Origin: Punctularia strigosozonata HHB-11173 SS5
Taxonomy: Eukaryota > Basidiomycota > Agaricomycetes > Corticiales > Punctulariaceae
DNA length: 64,000 nt
Assembly: GCF_000264995.1 (NCBI RefSeq)
Contig: NW_006767442.1
Location: forward strand, 529,894 to 593,893
Reading direction: 5' to 3'
Both the position numbers and the translations under genes were made by a program. Within the stretch, counting starts at the first letter, position 1. Every line of letters begins with the position of its first letter. A model generated the notes under the pieces. That model was not told where the DNA came from. It searched no databases and was given only the letters and a program-made list of their open reading frames with translations. Shown here piece after piece: positions 43,857 through 55,720 of this stretch.

Positions 43857-46722
43857 GGTTACCGGGAGTTGCGCGTCGGCTACGGTGGAGAGGAAGTGGG
43901 GGAGGTCGTCGTTGGAGACAGCGTTGGGTGGGGTGGGGGTGTAAAGTCTAAGGTAGAGTAGGAGATAGGCTTCAATCTCTGGGACGGACGGGCGTTGATG
44001 TCGGCCCTGGGGGGTTTGATTTCGGTTCTCACCTGCGAACTGACGTTCGCAACTTTACTTCCGCCCGTTTCCGGCGACAGTGCGGCTTCCACCAGCCCCG
44101 GCCACCGTTGGGCACACGCTCAGCCGACATACCTCCGTGCAGCCCTGTCTTGTGCTTGTCGAGCATATGTTCATTCCCTGCCCACCCTCATACATAGCTG
44201 GCCTCACTCACGGCAGCGGTCGTTCCCGGAATAGGGCTGCCCAAGTTGCGATCAATGATCCTTCCAGAAGGGCTGGGAACGTGAATTTCCAATGCCGCGC
44301 CCAGAATGGTCACCGAAACCGGGGGGTGGCACTACCTCAACTCCGAGGGCAGTAGTATCAAGGCAGTATCTTGCAGTTTGTGCATCACGTCCTTGATGAA
44401 AGCACGCAAGCATGCTCTGCAGATATCAGATTCATGATGCAGTCAACTACATCTGTTTGTCCGCTCTCCAGCTGAGCCTGCAGGACATGCCCCGCGTTGT
44501 CACGAGCAACAACCACCGCGATTTCAGGGTTCCCCGAAAGCCCGAGGGGCTTCTTATCGCACCTCCGCCATTTCCTTTCCAATCGTGTGCGCACTAGAGG
44601 AACCATATTGACACCTGCGGGCACGACTGGCTATTCAGCGCGTAACATCTCCTTGCTTGTATACTATGATAGCCAATTAAAGAGTCATGTACACATTTGC
44701 TCGTTCTTTGTGAGGATTCGGGAAGCTGCTGCGCACTCCCATTTAAGCGTTCGACCCCCTCACTTTCCCCGAGATTCGTATGCTCAGGCCCGGGGTCTAT
44801 TCAGTCACCGGTCAGACCTCTCATGAGCCCATAGCGAGGAAGACACGACGATCGCAAAGCTTCGAGTTTAGTCCGAGTGGCATCGAACATATACTATCAA
44901 TGAACATAGTAGTAGAGCATATATACATATAGAGTCTTCTGTCGTAGTGTTCACTGTTTCACCATTCCACAGCAGTTGCGCGGCGAGTGTTGTAGTATAA
45001 CCCGGACTGCACCTGTAACGCTGCCCGCATGGCAAGGACAACCCGTACCACTAGGCGATGGTCGGCATATGTGCCATGAGCTCACGGGGTAAGGTACCTT
45101 TCCAAGGACCCCAGCACCACAGCAGCATCATCTTCTTTGCGACGTCCTCGCGCGCGCAAGCTCGAGTGATGCCAATGTCGAAAACAGGAGGATCCAACCG
45201 AACGATCCTGAGGGCACGGTCCAGACTCCAGAGGCCAACCAAGCTAGTCAAGAAGCCCTAAGTTTAGGCCGACTCAAGTCCAATGTCATACGAGTCGCGT
45301 CGCCGTCGACCTCGAATGAGTCAAGGAACGTGCTAGTTTGATGGGCGTCCACCGGCGGATCGATCGTGGTTCAAATATAACTGAATCCATGGGTTAAAGG
45401 GCAATTGCTAATCCAGATTGGACGTACACCCATGCCTACAAGCACCATCAGTCTGGATCAGCTATGACTCATGAGGTCCAAAGATCGCGCACGTACATGA
45501 TCTCGAGAGCGCACGTCGGGTCTCCTTGCCGGCGTCCTCAATCAAGGATCATATCTCCTTATGCCGCCTTGATCCCAAATACATTCTGTTAGGCCATCCT
45601 AATCACTGCGTCGTTGCATCTATACGATTTGGGAGCGCGCGATTCTTGGCAAGTATGCGGTCAAGTCCTTGACGTGGTCCCGCTCCCTCCGGCGGCTGAC
45701 ACCTTGGATTGTGTCCGGAGCTTTGTGAACACTGACAGAGGATGTGCGATACAAAACGATGCATCACATCGGAGGCTCCGGGGCGGTCAAGAATGCTGAG
45801 GCGGGAGTACGTAATCATTCTTGTCGAACACTTTACGCCACAACATCATGCCACCGCAAGTTGATCGCGCAGTTATTCCGCATCCACTGCGACTTCAGCA
45901 ACACAGCGGAGGTTTCATAGCAAATACCTGCAAATACCTGTTGGATTTACGGCATAGGTCCGAGTGTGCATGACGGATCATTCTCGCACTATCCGACGAC
46001 TTCATATTGCTGCACTGCTGCTGGCTATTCAGCGATCTACGATCTGCGCGCTCGTCGCTCGCCGTGTTTCTCTACATGTCTGGAAACATGGGCTCTGGCT
46101 TCAATACCCTGACAAGGAACGGAGAAGAGGGCGGTGGCAAACTACCTACCACTTGTGTCAGCGCCGAATCTGGTCTTGCGTGGTGATTATGCTATCTATC
46201 TCGTTTTGTCATGGTCCGGTCTATCAGCGCAGTAGGCCAAAAAAAAGCCGGACCAGCTTTCCCCAGTATGGCTTATGTCCTGAACTAGCGAATCTGGAGG
46301 GAGATACATAAACCGCATCTCCCGCACTCTCGCGCCGGTTCTATGTAAGGCATCTCGGTGGCGTTCTCTATCCGGTGTCGAGGTCTTTCAGCTTCGCTTC
46401 ACAGCCGTTGCGATGAACAGTCGTTCGCTGACAACAGTCCTTGTAGCCATGTCCGCACCTCCGATAATGTCGGTCCACAACGTCAAAACCCGCCCACCGC
46501 TACATCGGGAGACGGGAAGAACCCATTCAATCCGCCGCGTTGATTGCAAATATACGGATGTGATCATCCAACGCGCCCCATCAATCGCGTATACTCAGGA
46601 GGTCGCTAGTCATGACGTTTTTGATACCACAGAAGCGCTGCTTCACGGTTAACCATGCCCGACACCCCTGACAAAATCCACGGTAGGTCCGGAACTGACC
46701 TTCATTTTCCGATATTCATGGG
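43857..46722. other. Gene desert of 2.9 kb
   Basis: No frame here carries a recognisable motif. There are AT-rich segments (44860-44960) and scattered short frames (45964-46311 the longest on plus). It separates the housekeeping block to the left from the accessory region to the right. Confidence 0.4.
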
Positions 46723-46730
46723 TATATATA
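46723..46730 (+). promoter_or_regulatory. TATA box of the AA7-type oxidase gene
   Basis: TATATATA lies 70 bp upstream of the ATG at 46800, the usual distance for an inducible fungal gene. Confidence 0.6.
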
Positions 46731-46799
46731 GAGCGCGCCGGGGTGAGCCAGGTCCGACTGAAGGGATTTCCCCTCCAGACAACGCCGACACGCATCAAG

Positions 46800-48710
46800 A
46801 TGACGCAGAAATACCGGTTCTGGTCCTTCACGTCGGTGGCGTACTTGGCTTCCTACCTCATCCCTCTAGCCTTGGGAGATCTCCGTGCTCGACTTTCAGC
46901 TGCGGGTGTCGACGCATTGTTCCCTGGCGACGCAGGTTTCCCACTCGCTGCAGCAGCGTTCAACGAGCGTTACGAGTATATACCTGCGGCCATAGCATTC
47001 CCGTCTACGACACAACAAGTATCGAAAGCGGTACTCGCAGGTCGCGCTGAGAATGTCTCGGGTTAGTCAATAACTTCTGGTTGATGTTCCTCGCCTCATT
47101 TGTCGCTTAGTCAACGCACGAGGTGGTGGCCACTCTTATGTGGCATACTCTCTGGGATCGGAAAACGGACATCTTATCATTGACCTACGCCGGTTCAATA
47201 ACATCTCTGTTGATTCATCCACTGGTCACGCCGTTGTCGGCGCTGGTAACAGATTGGGTGATATTGCTCTTGGCCTCAACGACCATAAGCGAGCCATGAG
47301 TCATGGTACATGTGCCTACGTCGGCATAGGAGGTCATGCTCTTTTCGGAGGGTGAGCCACCCTTCACTGGCCGGATTTCCGCCGCCGATCTGACATCTTT
47401 CAGATATGGCTTCACGTCACGCCAATGGGGGTTGGCGCTTGACAATGTGCTTGAGCACGAGGTGGTCCTTGCTGACGGACGTATAGTCACTGCCTCGGCG
47501 TCATCCGAACCCGATCTTTACTGGGTAAGTGCATCAATCATCGCCTTTTATTGGGTCTCACGCTACAGCTTGCTCCCTGCAGGCACTCAGAGGCGCGGGA
47601 GCATCGTTCGGCATTGTGACTTCATACACGTTTAGGACTTTCCCCGCTCCACCGTCGACCACGGTCTTCACTTATGGATGGGATCTTACCAGTAGTGCAG
47701 CGGCCAAATCGTTTGAAGTGTGGCAAGACTACGCCGCAAGCGGCGGTATCCCGACTGACTTTGGGGCGGAGCTCACGCTGGGCAAGGGCAGCGTCAAAGG
47801 CAAGGTGTCAGTGCGGCTCGTTGGAGCGTACTACGCCTCGAATAGTACTTTCAGCCAGGTTATCCAACCGTTCTTGTCCCAAATGGTACAATCTTACCTC
47901 TCCTCCGTTGACCTATCCGTAACTCAATTATCTATATACAGCCGAAGAACCCGACCGTCTCTGTCGAGGTTGGGTCATACATTGCGTCGGTTCAGAACCT
48001 TGCAGGCAGCCAGCCGCTGTCGACGAAGGGGCAGAACCTGAGCGCGGAACACGACACGTTCTACGTCAAATCGTTGTCTACTCCTTCCAACTCACCTATG
48101 AGCGACAAGTCGCTCTCAGCATTCGCCGATTATCTCGCTAACGAAGGCTTCGATTCTGACACTGTAAGCCGCCCGATTTCTTGAGGGTATCAGGGATGCC
48201 GAAAAGTGCTCCGCTTTAGAACTGGTTCGTCGAGATCGAGCAGTGGGGAGGTAAAGACAGTGCTATCAATGCTGTTGCGCCAGATGCGACTGCATTCGCC
48301 CAGCGCAATCAGCTGTTCACCATCCAGGTTCGTGCTGCTCCTGCATCGCGTTTCGGATCAAGATTCCGACGTCCCATGCGCTGTTGTTAGTTCTACGCGT
48401 CTTCAGCCAACGGGCTTCCTCCGTATCCACAAGACGGCTTCGGGTTTCTTGACGGGATGGTCGCGTCGATCACCGACAACAACCCTCCGGGCTGGCTCTT
48501 TGGCGCATATCCCAACTACGATGACGATCGCCTTTCAGTGCAAGAGTGGCATAATCTTTACTACAAGAATCAGTGAGTCACATTCGTTCTTCGTTGTGCC
48601 TGCATTAAGTTCGCGTTCTTCGCAGTTATCAAAGACTGACTAAGATCAAGGAGACATACGACCCTATTAATGTCTTTGACTTTCAGCAAGCTATCACGCC
48701 AGCAAACTGA
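46800..48710 (+). CDS. Secreted FAD-linked oligosaccharide oxidase-like enzyme (AA7/BBE type)
   Basis: VAO-fold flavoenzyme of the glucooligosaccharide oxidase group; oxidises a reducing-end sugar or related substrate and makes H2O2. The ATG at 46800 starts MTQKYRFWSFTSVAYLASYLIPLALG, a signal peptide. Exons 46800-47061, 47111-47351, 47404-47524, 47583-47885, 47942-48163, 48220 on and two more. FAD-binding motifs: FPSTTQQVSKAVL, VNARGGGHSYVAYSLG with the flavin-linking His, and HGTCAYVGIGGHALFGGYGFTSR with the Cys that forms the second covalent flavin bond in this group. Then LRGAGASFGIVTSYTFRTF and PPGWLFGAYPNYDDDRLS. The berberine-bridge C-terminus WHNLYYKNHYQRLTKIKETYDPINVF spans the last intron. 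A typical member, about 480-490 residues, with no damage seen. Confidence 0.9.
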
Positions 48711-49163
48711 TACAGTTCATGTTGACCAGTTCGGTTTGGACTGACATTCAGCTCGAGTACAGCATCAGTATTAATTAATCTACAACCGAAACGCGAGTCC
48801 CCATTCGTTGTTTCTCGGAACCTCGTGGACTTCGAAATTCTCATGCTATTCTATGATTCCCGTAGTTTATACAATACTACTGAATGACGGCACTTGTTCT
48901 GAGTTCATGTGCACGTGGTGAACACCATCCAGGTAGGTAGGTAGATTGCCGACGAAATGAACCTTCCCAATCTTGCAAGCGAACTACATAGATACCCCGC
49001 CGTCGTGATCAAATCCATCACTCACAACACCGCCCGACACGTCTCATATAGAACCCAGGCGGCGATTACAAGGAATATCAATGGGTAGCGTAACACGCCA
49101 GCGACGAGCAGTTCCCTGCTTGGCCCCCAGCCGCCGTTCCGCTACATCAACCTATTAGTACAG
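48711..49163. other. Intergenic with short AGGT repeat
   Basis: Holds the 3' side of the oxidase gene and the promoter of membrane protein A. A short (AGGT)n run occurs at 48931-48944, preceded by CATCC as in the longer run at 51230. Confidence 0.4.
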
Positions 49164-50635
49164 ATGTTGGGGATGATCATTCGCCTTTCATTCATACTAT
49201 GTGTCGTTGTACCACCAACGATTGTGGCTGCCCTGACAAACCGTACCATCGACGACCAAAATGGGGATCCGTCGACGGGGTTTAAACCGGTTTATGTCGA
49301 CAAGACGAGCTCTGGCTCCACCGAAACCAACGGAATCTGGCACTTCGGGCCGGCTTATACTGGCGGATGGGTGCAACCACATCCTGATCAGCTCGTTCAA
49401 GGAACATGGCATGCTATCACCTTCGATCCTGGTGACTGGGATGTTCCACCATCTGTGAGTCTCACGTTTACAGGCACGGTACGTTCGGATTCTACTGTCG
49501 AGGCCAGTACATAGTCAACTTACGAGTAATAGGCTATATATATATTCTGTGTGGTCCCAAATACCGTGACTTCTGGATCCAACCTAGCTACAACACTCGC
49601 GAACATGACCTTCACCCTAGACAACCAGGCAGCAGGGTCCTATTTCCATTCACCGGATGCCACTACGGACATGATGTATAACGTCGCGGTATACGCGAAT
49701 TCCTTACTTGACAACGCGGAGCATACAATAACAATGACGGCGCAGCCAGGCGTTGGTGGTTCCTATATCGCTTTCGACTACGCCATCTACAGGTTCGTCT
49801 CAATCAGTTGTTTGAACCATCCCATGATGACAATCTCGCAATCAGCGTGGAAGAATCCATTACGACGGTCGGTTCGACGACAGCGACCACACCCATGACA
49901 GAGCCTGCTGGCACGAGTTCAATCATATCCACATTCCCCAACACAGGAACAGGATCATCGTCCCCGAGTACATCCACACTGGTATCCAGCACGGCTGGCA
50001 TCTCCAAGTCGTCCTCACTGGGTTCACTGCACCCCGCAAGCGCGTCGCCTACGTCGCATTCATCCGCAGGCGGCCCGGGCTTTTCTAGCACGACACCCGC
50101 CTTGCCTGGATCACCAGTGCAACCTTCGTCGCCCGCAAATTTGTCACATCCTTCGCATGCCAGTGGGATCGGCGCAATCGCAGGCGGCGTGGTCGGTGGC
50201 GTGGTCGTCCTAGTTGTACTTGTCATTCTTCTGTGGTGGTGCAAGCACCGTCGACATCGACCACATCGCGATGCTATGAGCATTCAAGCATACACATTGC
50301 CGACAAACGTGGCGTCGTCGACACTTCCATCGGAGAGGTTGATCTCACGTCCCAGGAGGTTCATCGAGAAACTCGGCATATCCTCCACATCATGTCAGCT
50401 GGAGAGTAGTCGAGTCAGCTCCCCGCTGACGCCTCCCGTCCGTCTCGACGGTATCCCCCCTTCCTTGTCCACAGATACGGCTCCAAGTCCGGACATGGAA
50501 CTGCTACATCCGTTATCTCCAAGTGTAGACAACGAGATGGGTGCTTTGCGTGGTCAAGTTGACGCGTTGCAGCGAGAGCTCGAGGATCTTCGTACGATAC
50601 ACTCATACTCACCACCGCCGTCATACCATGCATGA
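49164..50635 (+). CDS. Single-pass membrane protein A: beta-rich ectodomain, Ser/Thr stalk, TM helix, PPSY tail
   Basis: Exons 49164-49478, 49533-49792 and 49846-50635 join in frame. The signal peptide is MLGMIIRLSFILCVVVPPTIVAA. The ectodomain of about 190 residues (DDQNGDPSTGFKPVY, WHFGPAYTGGW, LTFTGTAIYIFCVVPN, FTLDNQAAGSYFHSP, YNVAVYANSLLDNAEHTITM, YIAFDYAIYS) matches a sandwich-like ectodomain common in Agaricomycete surface proteins. A Ser/Thr/Pro stalk of about 100 residues leads to the TM helix GAIAGGVVGGVVVLVVLVILLWW, followed by KHRRHRPHR as stop-transfer. The cytosolic tail ends with a helical ALRGQVDALQRELEDLR and the last residues SPPPSYHA, a PPxY WW-binding motif at the very C-terminus. 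Function not known; likely a cell-surface sensor or wall-linked receptor. Confidence 0.83.
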
Positions 50636-51229
50636 AATGATTGACTCAGAAGCTCTGCGTTTGCTACGCAGACACCTCGTTCACCGCGAAGATCTTTCTC
50701 CGAGAATTCCTATCAGCCTCTTGGAGTATCGCCAAGGTCCTGTGTTATGCGTTTATATGACATACCTTCGTGCTCCGAGGCGGCACTCCTTTGCATGCCG
50801 CTCCCTTCTTCTTCTTGGTTATTCCGGGGTTGCGGCCCTATCTTCAACCAGGCGTACTTGTCTGTATACACACGGATGCCCTGTGTCGGACATGAGAGTT
50901 ATTGTATATGCCCCGCCGGATAGCACCCCCCCTTCACCTGCATGCAATTTCATGGATGTCATTGTTCATTTTCCCCCGTATTCCTCGTGCTTACCCTATG
51001 CGTCGTACGTAGCGGTGTGTGCTCAGCGCTACTTTTGTCACGCTCGTCGCATCCCCGTAGTACATTACAATTGACGCAGGCAGCGCCTTTTATTGAGGCT
51101 TCTTCGCTTCGTGCTGATTGTGCTCGTGGCTTTGTGTTGGTGTGAGCGGTCTTGACCACAGCATATCCAAATACAAATATCGACAGGCCTGGCGAAATGG
51201 AACCGGACGCCAATATCGCGTCATCATCC

Positions 51230-51258
51230 AGGTAGGTAGGTAGGTAGGTAGGTAGGTA
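51230..51258 (+). repeat. (AGGT)7 microsatellite
   Basis: About seven copies of AGGT in a row, preceded by CATCATCC. A shorter run with a similar 5' flank occurs at 48931-48944, so the two bracket membrane gene A. Confidence 0.85.
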
Positions 51259-51393
51259 TATTATCGGGCACGGTCCCTAAACAGGAACAGCCCTACACTC
51301 CGGTGTTTCGCGGTTTTTGTGGACCACGTAAGCCGACACACCGCTACGCACCGGGTGGAAAAGTATCTAATACATGTAGTACTCTATGTCGTA

Positions 51394-52080
51394 CTATAAC
51401 GTTTGGAGCTCGATCTCCGTAAGTCTTCCGAGATCAAGAAGATCGAGGACAGTCGCATCAATAGGGGCATGCGGCAAGCGGCGGAGTGAGAACAGCAGGT
51501 CTGTAAGCCATGTGCTATGACCGGCGAGAGAGAGGGCGAAGAGCAGTTGCAACGCAGATGATATGTAACGCTCAGGAGGGGCGCGGATGACGTGGTCGAG
51601 GTAGCGAAGAGCGAGCGTTAAGCGTCGATGGCGCAATGGCATCATGCCGGTCTCCGCAAAGAGCGGGGCAATAGGCGAGCGACTGGATAGGCCAAGGACA
51701 CGTCGGAGATATTTGAGCTGTACGCATTCAAGGTCATTGATGAGATGCTCGTTGATATCCACAGCGATTTCACAGCCTCGCGTGAGATGAGGATCGATCT
51801 GGGCCATGTACAGCTTGGTGCCGACGTGGGGGGGAACGAGTTAGCGTCTACCACGCGCAAGTGAGTACGGAGCGCCCCGTGGTGCGAGGTAGATACAAGA
51901 GACCGCACTGAATCAAGGGAGGTAGCCAGCTTGCGCAGATGAACTTGCAGTTGGCATGCTGCAGGCACACCTGGCGGCGTCATGTGCCCGCCAGGGCAAG
52001 ACCGGAAGACAGGCAACGGAGTCGATATGAACGCGATGCCGACGTGGCCTCATGGCACCAAGGGAGTTCGTTGACATGTG
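51394..52080 (-). mobile_element. 5'-truncated LINE (non-LTR retrotransposon) relic, C-terminal end of ORF2
   Basis: The clearest part, 51837-51394, reads KLYMAQIDPHLTRGCEIAVDI, ECVQLKYLRRVLGL, APLFAETGMMPLRHRRLTLALRYL and so on. This is the conserved region after the reverse-transcriptase domain in basidiomycete non-LTR elements. Upstream, to about 52080, the similarity goes on in other frames (for example AAxxARxVC-type Ala/Arg-rich sequence), so the copy is frameshifted. The reverse-transcriptase and endonuclease domains are missing, and no poly-A tail or target duplication was found. An old, dead fragment. Confidence 0.6.
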
Positions 52081-52634
52081 GTGTCTGCCGTGGGAGGCTA
52101 CCAAATATCATACACACGGATTTTGTGGCATTTGCGATTTATCTCGAGCTCGTCCACGGTCCTCCAAGTCTCAGTCCGATGGATGATTGGCACTGCCACT
52201 CACCGACGCGTCTTACAGTCCAACCGTGTATATGTAGGCAACAGGTCACAACACGATAGAACCTGTTTTCCGACCGATGCATCAGCTTCGAGCGAGATGG
52301 AGTGCTCTGTGTCGACAATACGCACCGCCAGTTTCTATCTTTGCTGCATGGTAATGGATGCGTCATTCCCTTAAATATCGGTCCAAGCATGCCAACCACA
52401 TAGTGATGTCGATTGTGTTGACTTGACTTTCCCGGTCCGCTGGCTAGTTCATCGTCTGTCTTGTTACTGACATAGTCTCAGTGCATACATTTGCGCGCGG
52501 CCGAGCTCGTAGAGTCGTTTCCGCTGCATGCTCAGTTATTTATACACTAGCCAGAACTATCTCTATCTAGGTATGTTGGGAATACCATTCCTGAATATCT
52601 ATGGATATCAAACATCGTTCCAGCGTACGCCGTT

Positions 52635-53484
52635 ATGACCATCGCGGGGTCGAATACCAACGAGTTTGCGTACGGCGAGTTGAGCGGCGCAGTCTATTTT
52701 ACGAGTGGCACCGTCACTTCAATAACTGCCGTGACAATCTCAGATGGTGAGTGGATAACCGGTGCCTTCGTTTTCACCAAACTTATCGCCATGTAGCACC
52801 GTCCAGTATGGATTGGTTGAGCGAAGGGAATATCTCTGGCTCCAGCATAGGCGGGGCTCCAACAGCAACACCTGCCACTGTTGGGACCACCACACCCATC
52901 GTTGGTGCAACTTCGATGGCTACGTCTTCCATGACACACCCGTCCCCTGTGCATGTTGACGACAAAGGCCATGCGCCGCATTCAATACAAGCCGGCGCGA
53001 TTGCGGGTGGGGTTATGGGCGGCTTTGTCATCGTCCTCACGCTGCTCGTTCTGATCCGAAGATACAGAAAGCGGAGGCTGCAACCGACACTTTCTGTACG
53101 GCACATGAGCCCAACCCGAGATGTGCACGATTCACCTCTCCCTGCCACCCCAGAGAGAGATAATAGACGCTTGGGGAGGCGGAGGGTTCCCGCTTCTCCT
53201 ATACGTGACGACAGTCATCGGATTAGCCTTCATCAACGGGTAGAGCGAACTTCCAACGCACTATGCCCCTCGAGAATGCTCAGCAAGTTCGAAGCGCTAA
53301 CGCGCGATCGCTTTCGATGTTGCAGAGGCCAGTTGCAAACCATGTCGGCGCGCAGGGCCAGGATCGCGTGTTGATCGAGGCGTTGCAGCAAGCGGTCGAT
53401 TGGCATCTCTCCGCCGTGCGCGCTATCGCCGATCGGGAGGCGCCGCCGCCGCCGCCATATCAGGAGACCGCAACGCGGAGTTGA
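52635..53484 (+). CDS. Single-pass membrane protein B with PPPY tail (paralogue of protein D)
   Basis: ATG 52635 starts MTIAGSNTNEFAYGELSG; exon 1 (52635-52746) joins exon 2 (52797-53239) as ITAVTISDAPSSMDW. There is no cleavable signal peptide, so the TM helix AGAIAGGVMGGFVIVLTLLVLI probably also inserts the protein; it is followed by RRYRKRRLQPTLS. The tail SPLPATPERDNRR precedes a frame change that is best read as a 44-nt intron (53240-53283, GTAGAG to CTCAG). The last exon gives DRVLIEALQQAVDWHLSAVRA and EAPPPPPYQETATRS, with a PPPY motif. Without that splice the protein ends at 53374 and loses the motif. 251 residues as joined. TM, basic patch and tail closely resemble protein D. Confidence 0.7.
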
Positions 53485-53865
53485 GGCCTTGTACGCGTTT
53501 CCTTCCATGTACTAAGGCGATGCGGTCAGGAGAGCATTGGCGCGATGATCGGGATGAGAACGAATTCGCCTGCATTGCAGATCCACACGTCGTACACATG
53601 TATGCACGGGAGCAGTTAAAGTTGTTAAATGTCCATTGTGTTCTTTAGCTCATATCCTGAGCGGGGAACTCAGGCCAAGAAACGGGTAATGAAGCGCCAG
53701 AGGTTGCGTGCGTTCGCAGGACTTACAACTGTTAGTATGCGAGCTCAGACTTATGCTTTTTACTGCTCGAGGACGTCTTTCATGGATCATGAGCTCGCAC
53801 TCTGCCTGAAGCGGTGTGTCGTCTGCTATACAGCTCACTATGAGCCCCAGAATGGGTTGCTACCA

Positions 53866-54053
53866 CCCACATGATGGGGGATATCAACCATTCACCCACG
53901 GTCTGGTCAATATGTGGTTGATTGAGGCCGTATGGGTGATTACCTTGGATCACCCACTTTGTGGTTTGCTGTATACAATCACCCACAGTTCCAGTGAACA
54001 GTAATGTCGACGAAGTCCATGGGTGATTTTCACCCACTGAACCAGTGGGTCGT
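53866..54053. repeat. Patch of GGGTGA/TCACCC motifs, copy 1
   Basis: TCACCCAC, GGGTGATT and ACCCAC recur at least eight times on both strands within 190 bp, far above background. A similar patch lies at 56190-56400, and the spacing suggests a diverged copy in opposite orientation (compare GGGGATATCAACCATTCACCCA here with GGGTGATATTCAACCACGGG on the minus strand there). Confidence 0.5.
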
Positions 54054-54399
54054 GCCAATGCTTGCTGCACAGCAGCGGCAACCTGTGCACAGCTTCTTGT
54101 TTAACTAGTACTGTTGACTCCCGCCATCATCCATGGCCAAACGATGGGCTCACTCTCGCCATGGCCCAGCCGCTCTCTCACGATGACGCAGAAGCATAAC
54201 GGCGACCTTCGCGAATATCAGTTACGTCTAGCACGAGTCGACGTATATATTGTCATGCAGAGGCAGAGTGGTCTGTCAGCTTCCTCGCCATGCTGCGTGC
54301 TCTCGGAACACTGACAGACTCACGGAGAGCCCAGGCGTGAAGGTGCGGCGAAACTCGTTGCATATATTCCAGGATTAGTCCACTCAAGTGCTCGTACCG

Positions 54400-55720
54400 C
54401 AGCAATGAGGGTGTCCTGAACATCGACGTGCCGCAGTTATGCGTGACGCTCACGCCGAGCACGCCTTGGGATTGGAACTACACCACGACGCCTCAGGTGC
54501 ACCTCGAAAATCGCACCCTCCCATTCCCGCGAGGTATTGGTTTAGGTGGCACTAGCGCCGTTAGTGAGTCCCGTTGGTTATCTTGGCGCATACATGGACT
54601 TACGTGGCATACCAGATTGCTTGGTATACACGCGTGGAACAAAATCCGACATCGATACGTGGGCTGCCCTCAGCGGCGAGGAGAATTGGTCCTGGGATGG
54701 CGTCCTTCCTTATTTCAAGAAGGCGAGTTCGATTATCCATCATATCCCTCAATTCTGCCTTCACGCATTTCCCTCCTCTCTGCCTTCACGCATATATCAC
54801 AGAACTGACACGTCCCACAGAGCGAAAAGTTCAACCTGCCGGTCGATGGGCATAACGTCTCGGGCCAGTTCTTGCCGGAGGTGCACGGTTTCGACGGCGT
54901 CATTGGCGTGAGCGTGCCTGGCGCGGCGCGTGCGACGGATGGGCGCGTAATTGCGGCTACCCAAGAGCTGGAGGAATCCCCGTTCCAAATCGACCTGAAC
55001 TCTGGCGAGCATTTGGGCATTGGTGAGTGCATATAGTTCCGACCTGGGCCACGGCGCACATAACGATGTTGTAAGCCTGGACACAGGCGTTGATCGATCG
55101 GGGCGTCCGCTCCAGCTCTTGGCCTACCTGGCTGAGAACTATCTGGCACGCAAGAACCTCGATGTTCTCCTTCACGCGCATGTCCCGCGGGTGTGCCAGA
55201 CGAAGGATGCGGAGGCACTCACCTTCAGGACGGTCGAGGTGGTGGTTGATGGTACGAGCCTCCGCATCTCTTTCGTAGCTGAATGCCGATTTCCCGAGAG
55301 GGTCGCGATCTAACCCCATATCTACGCGCAGAACGGTGTCTACCCGACGCAGGAGACAGGCCACTACTTCAATCTCCCCGTTGGCTGCGTCTCGCCGTCC
55401 TCACGCGGATCCGTGACGATCAACTCGTCCAACCCGTTCGCTCCGCCCCTCATCAACCCCAACCTCCTTGCGGACGAGCTCGACCTCTACATCGTCCGCC
55501 AGGGGCTTAAGGCCGGCATGCGCTACCTTGCCGCGCCCGCCTGGGACGGCTACTTTGTCCGGCCGTTGCAGAACCTGACAACGGACGAGCAGTTCGACGC
55601 GTACATACACGAGCACGCGGTCAGCTTCTTCCACCCAGTCGCGACGGCCGCGATGAGCCCCAAGGACGCGGCGCGAGTTGGCTAGAGCTGCTGGCGATGA
55701 CGAGGAACGCGAGAATACTT
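54400..55720 (+). pseudogene. GMC oxidoreductase pseudogene (aryl-alcohol oxidase/pyranose dehydrogenase type)
   Basis: Recognisable blocks in GMC order: VLNIDVPQLCVTLTPSTPWDWNY, LPFPRGIGLGGTSAV, YTRGTKSDIDTWAALSGEENWSWD, GVLPYFKK, FNLPVDGHNVSGQFLPEVHGFD, then AENYLARKNLDVLLHAHVPRV, FRTVEVVVDG, GCVSPSSRGSVTINSSNPF, INPNLLADELDLYIVRQGLKA and AVSFFHPVATAAMSPKDA. Missing are the N-terminal Rossmann GxGxxG segment, the second GMC signature (between FRTVEVV and the VSPSSRGSV block) and the normal ending after VATAAMSPK. Several blocks lie in different frames. With no FAD-binding N-terminus and an internal deletion it cannot encode an active enzyme. It resembles an intact AA3 gene of a lignocellulose degrader that decayed in place or was moved here. 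Confidence 0.8.

Noticed and set aside
42742-43944. A 400-codon open frame on the plus strand opposite the bZIP gene
   Set aside because: No motif, and the minus strand codes a clear bZIP with correct splicing; it is a mirror of codon bias.
45964-46311. Frame of 115 codons within the 2.9-kb desert
   Set aside because: No recognisable motif, promoter or splice partner; length is within what chance allows at this GC content.
52751-53374. Reading protein B in one frame to a stop at 53374
   Set aside because: The end of that frame has no similarity to protein D, whereas the shifted frame carries the shared LIEALQ helix and PPxY motif; the spliced model is preferred.
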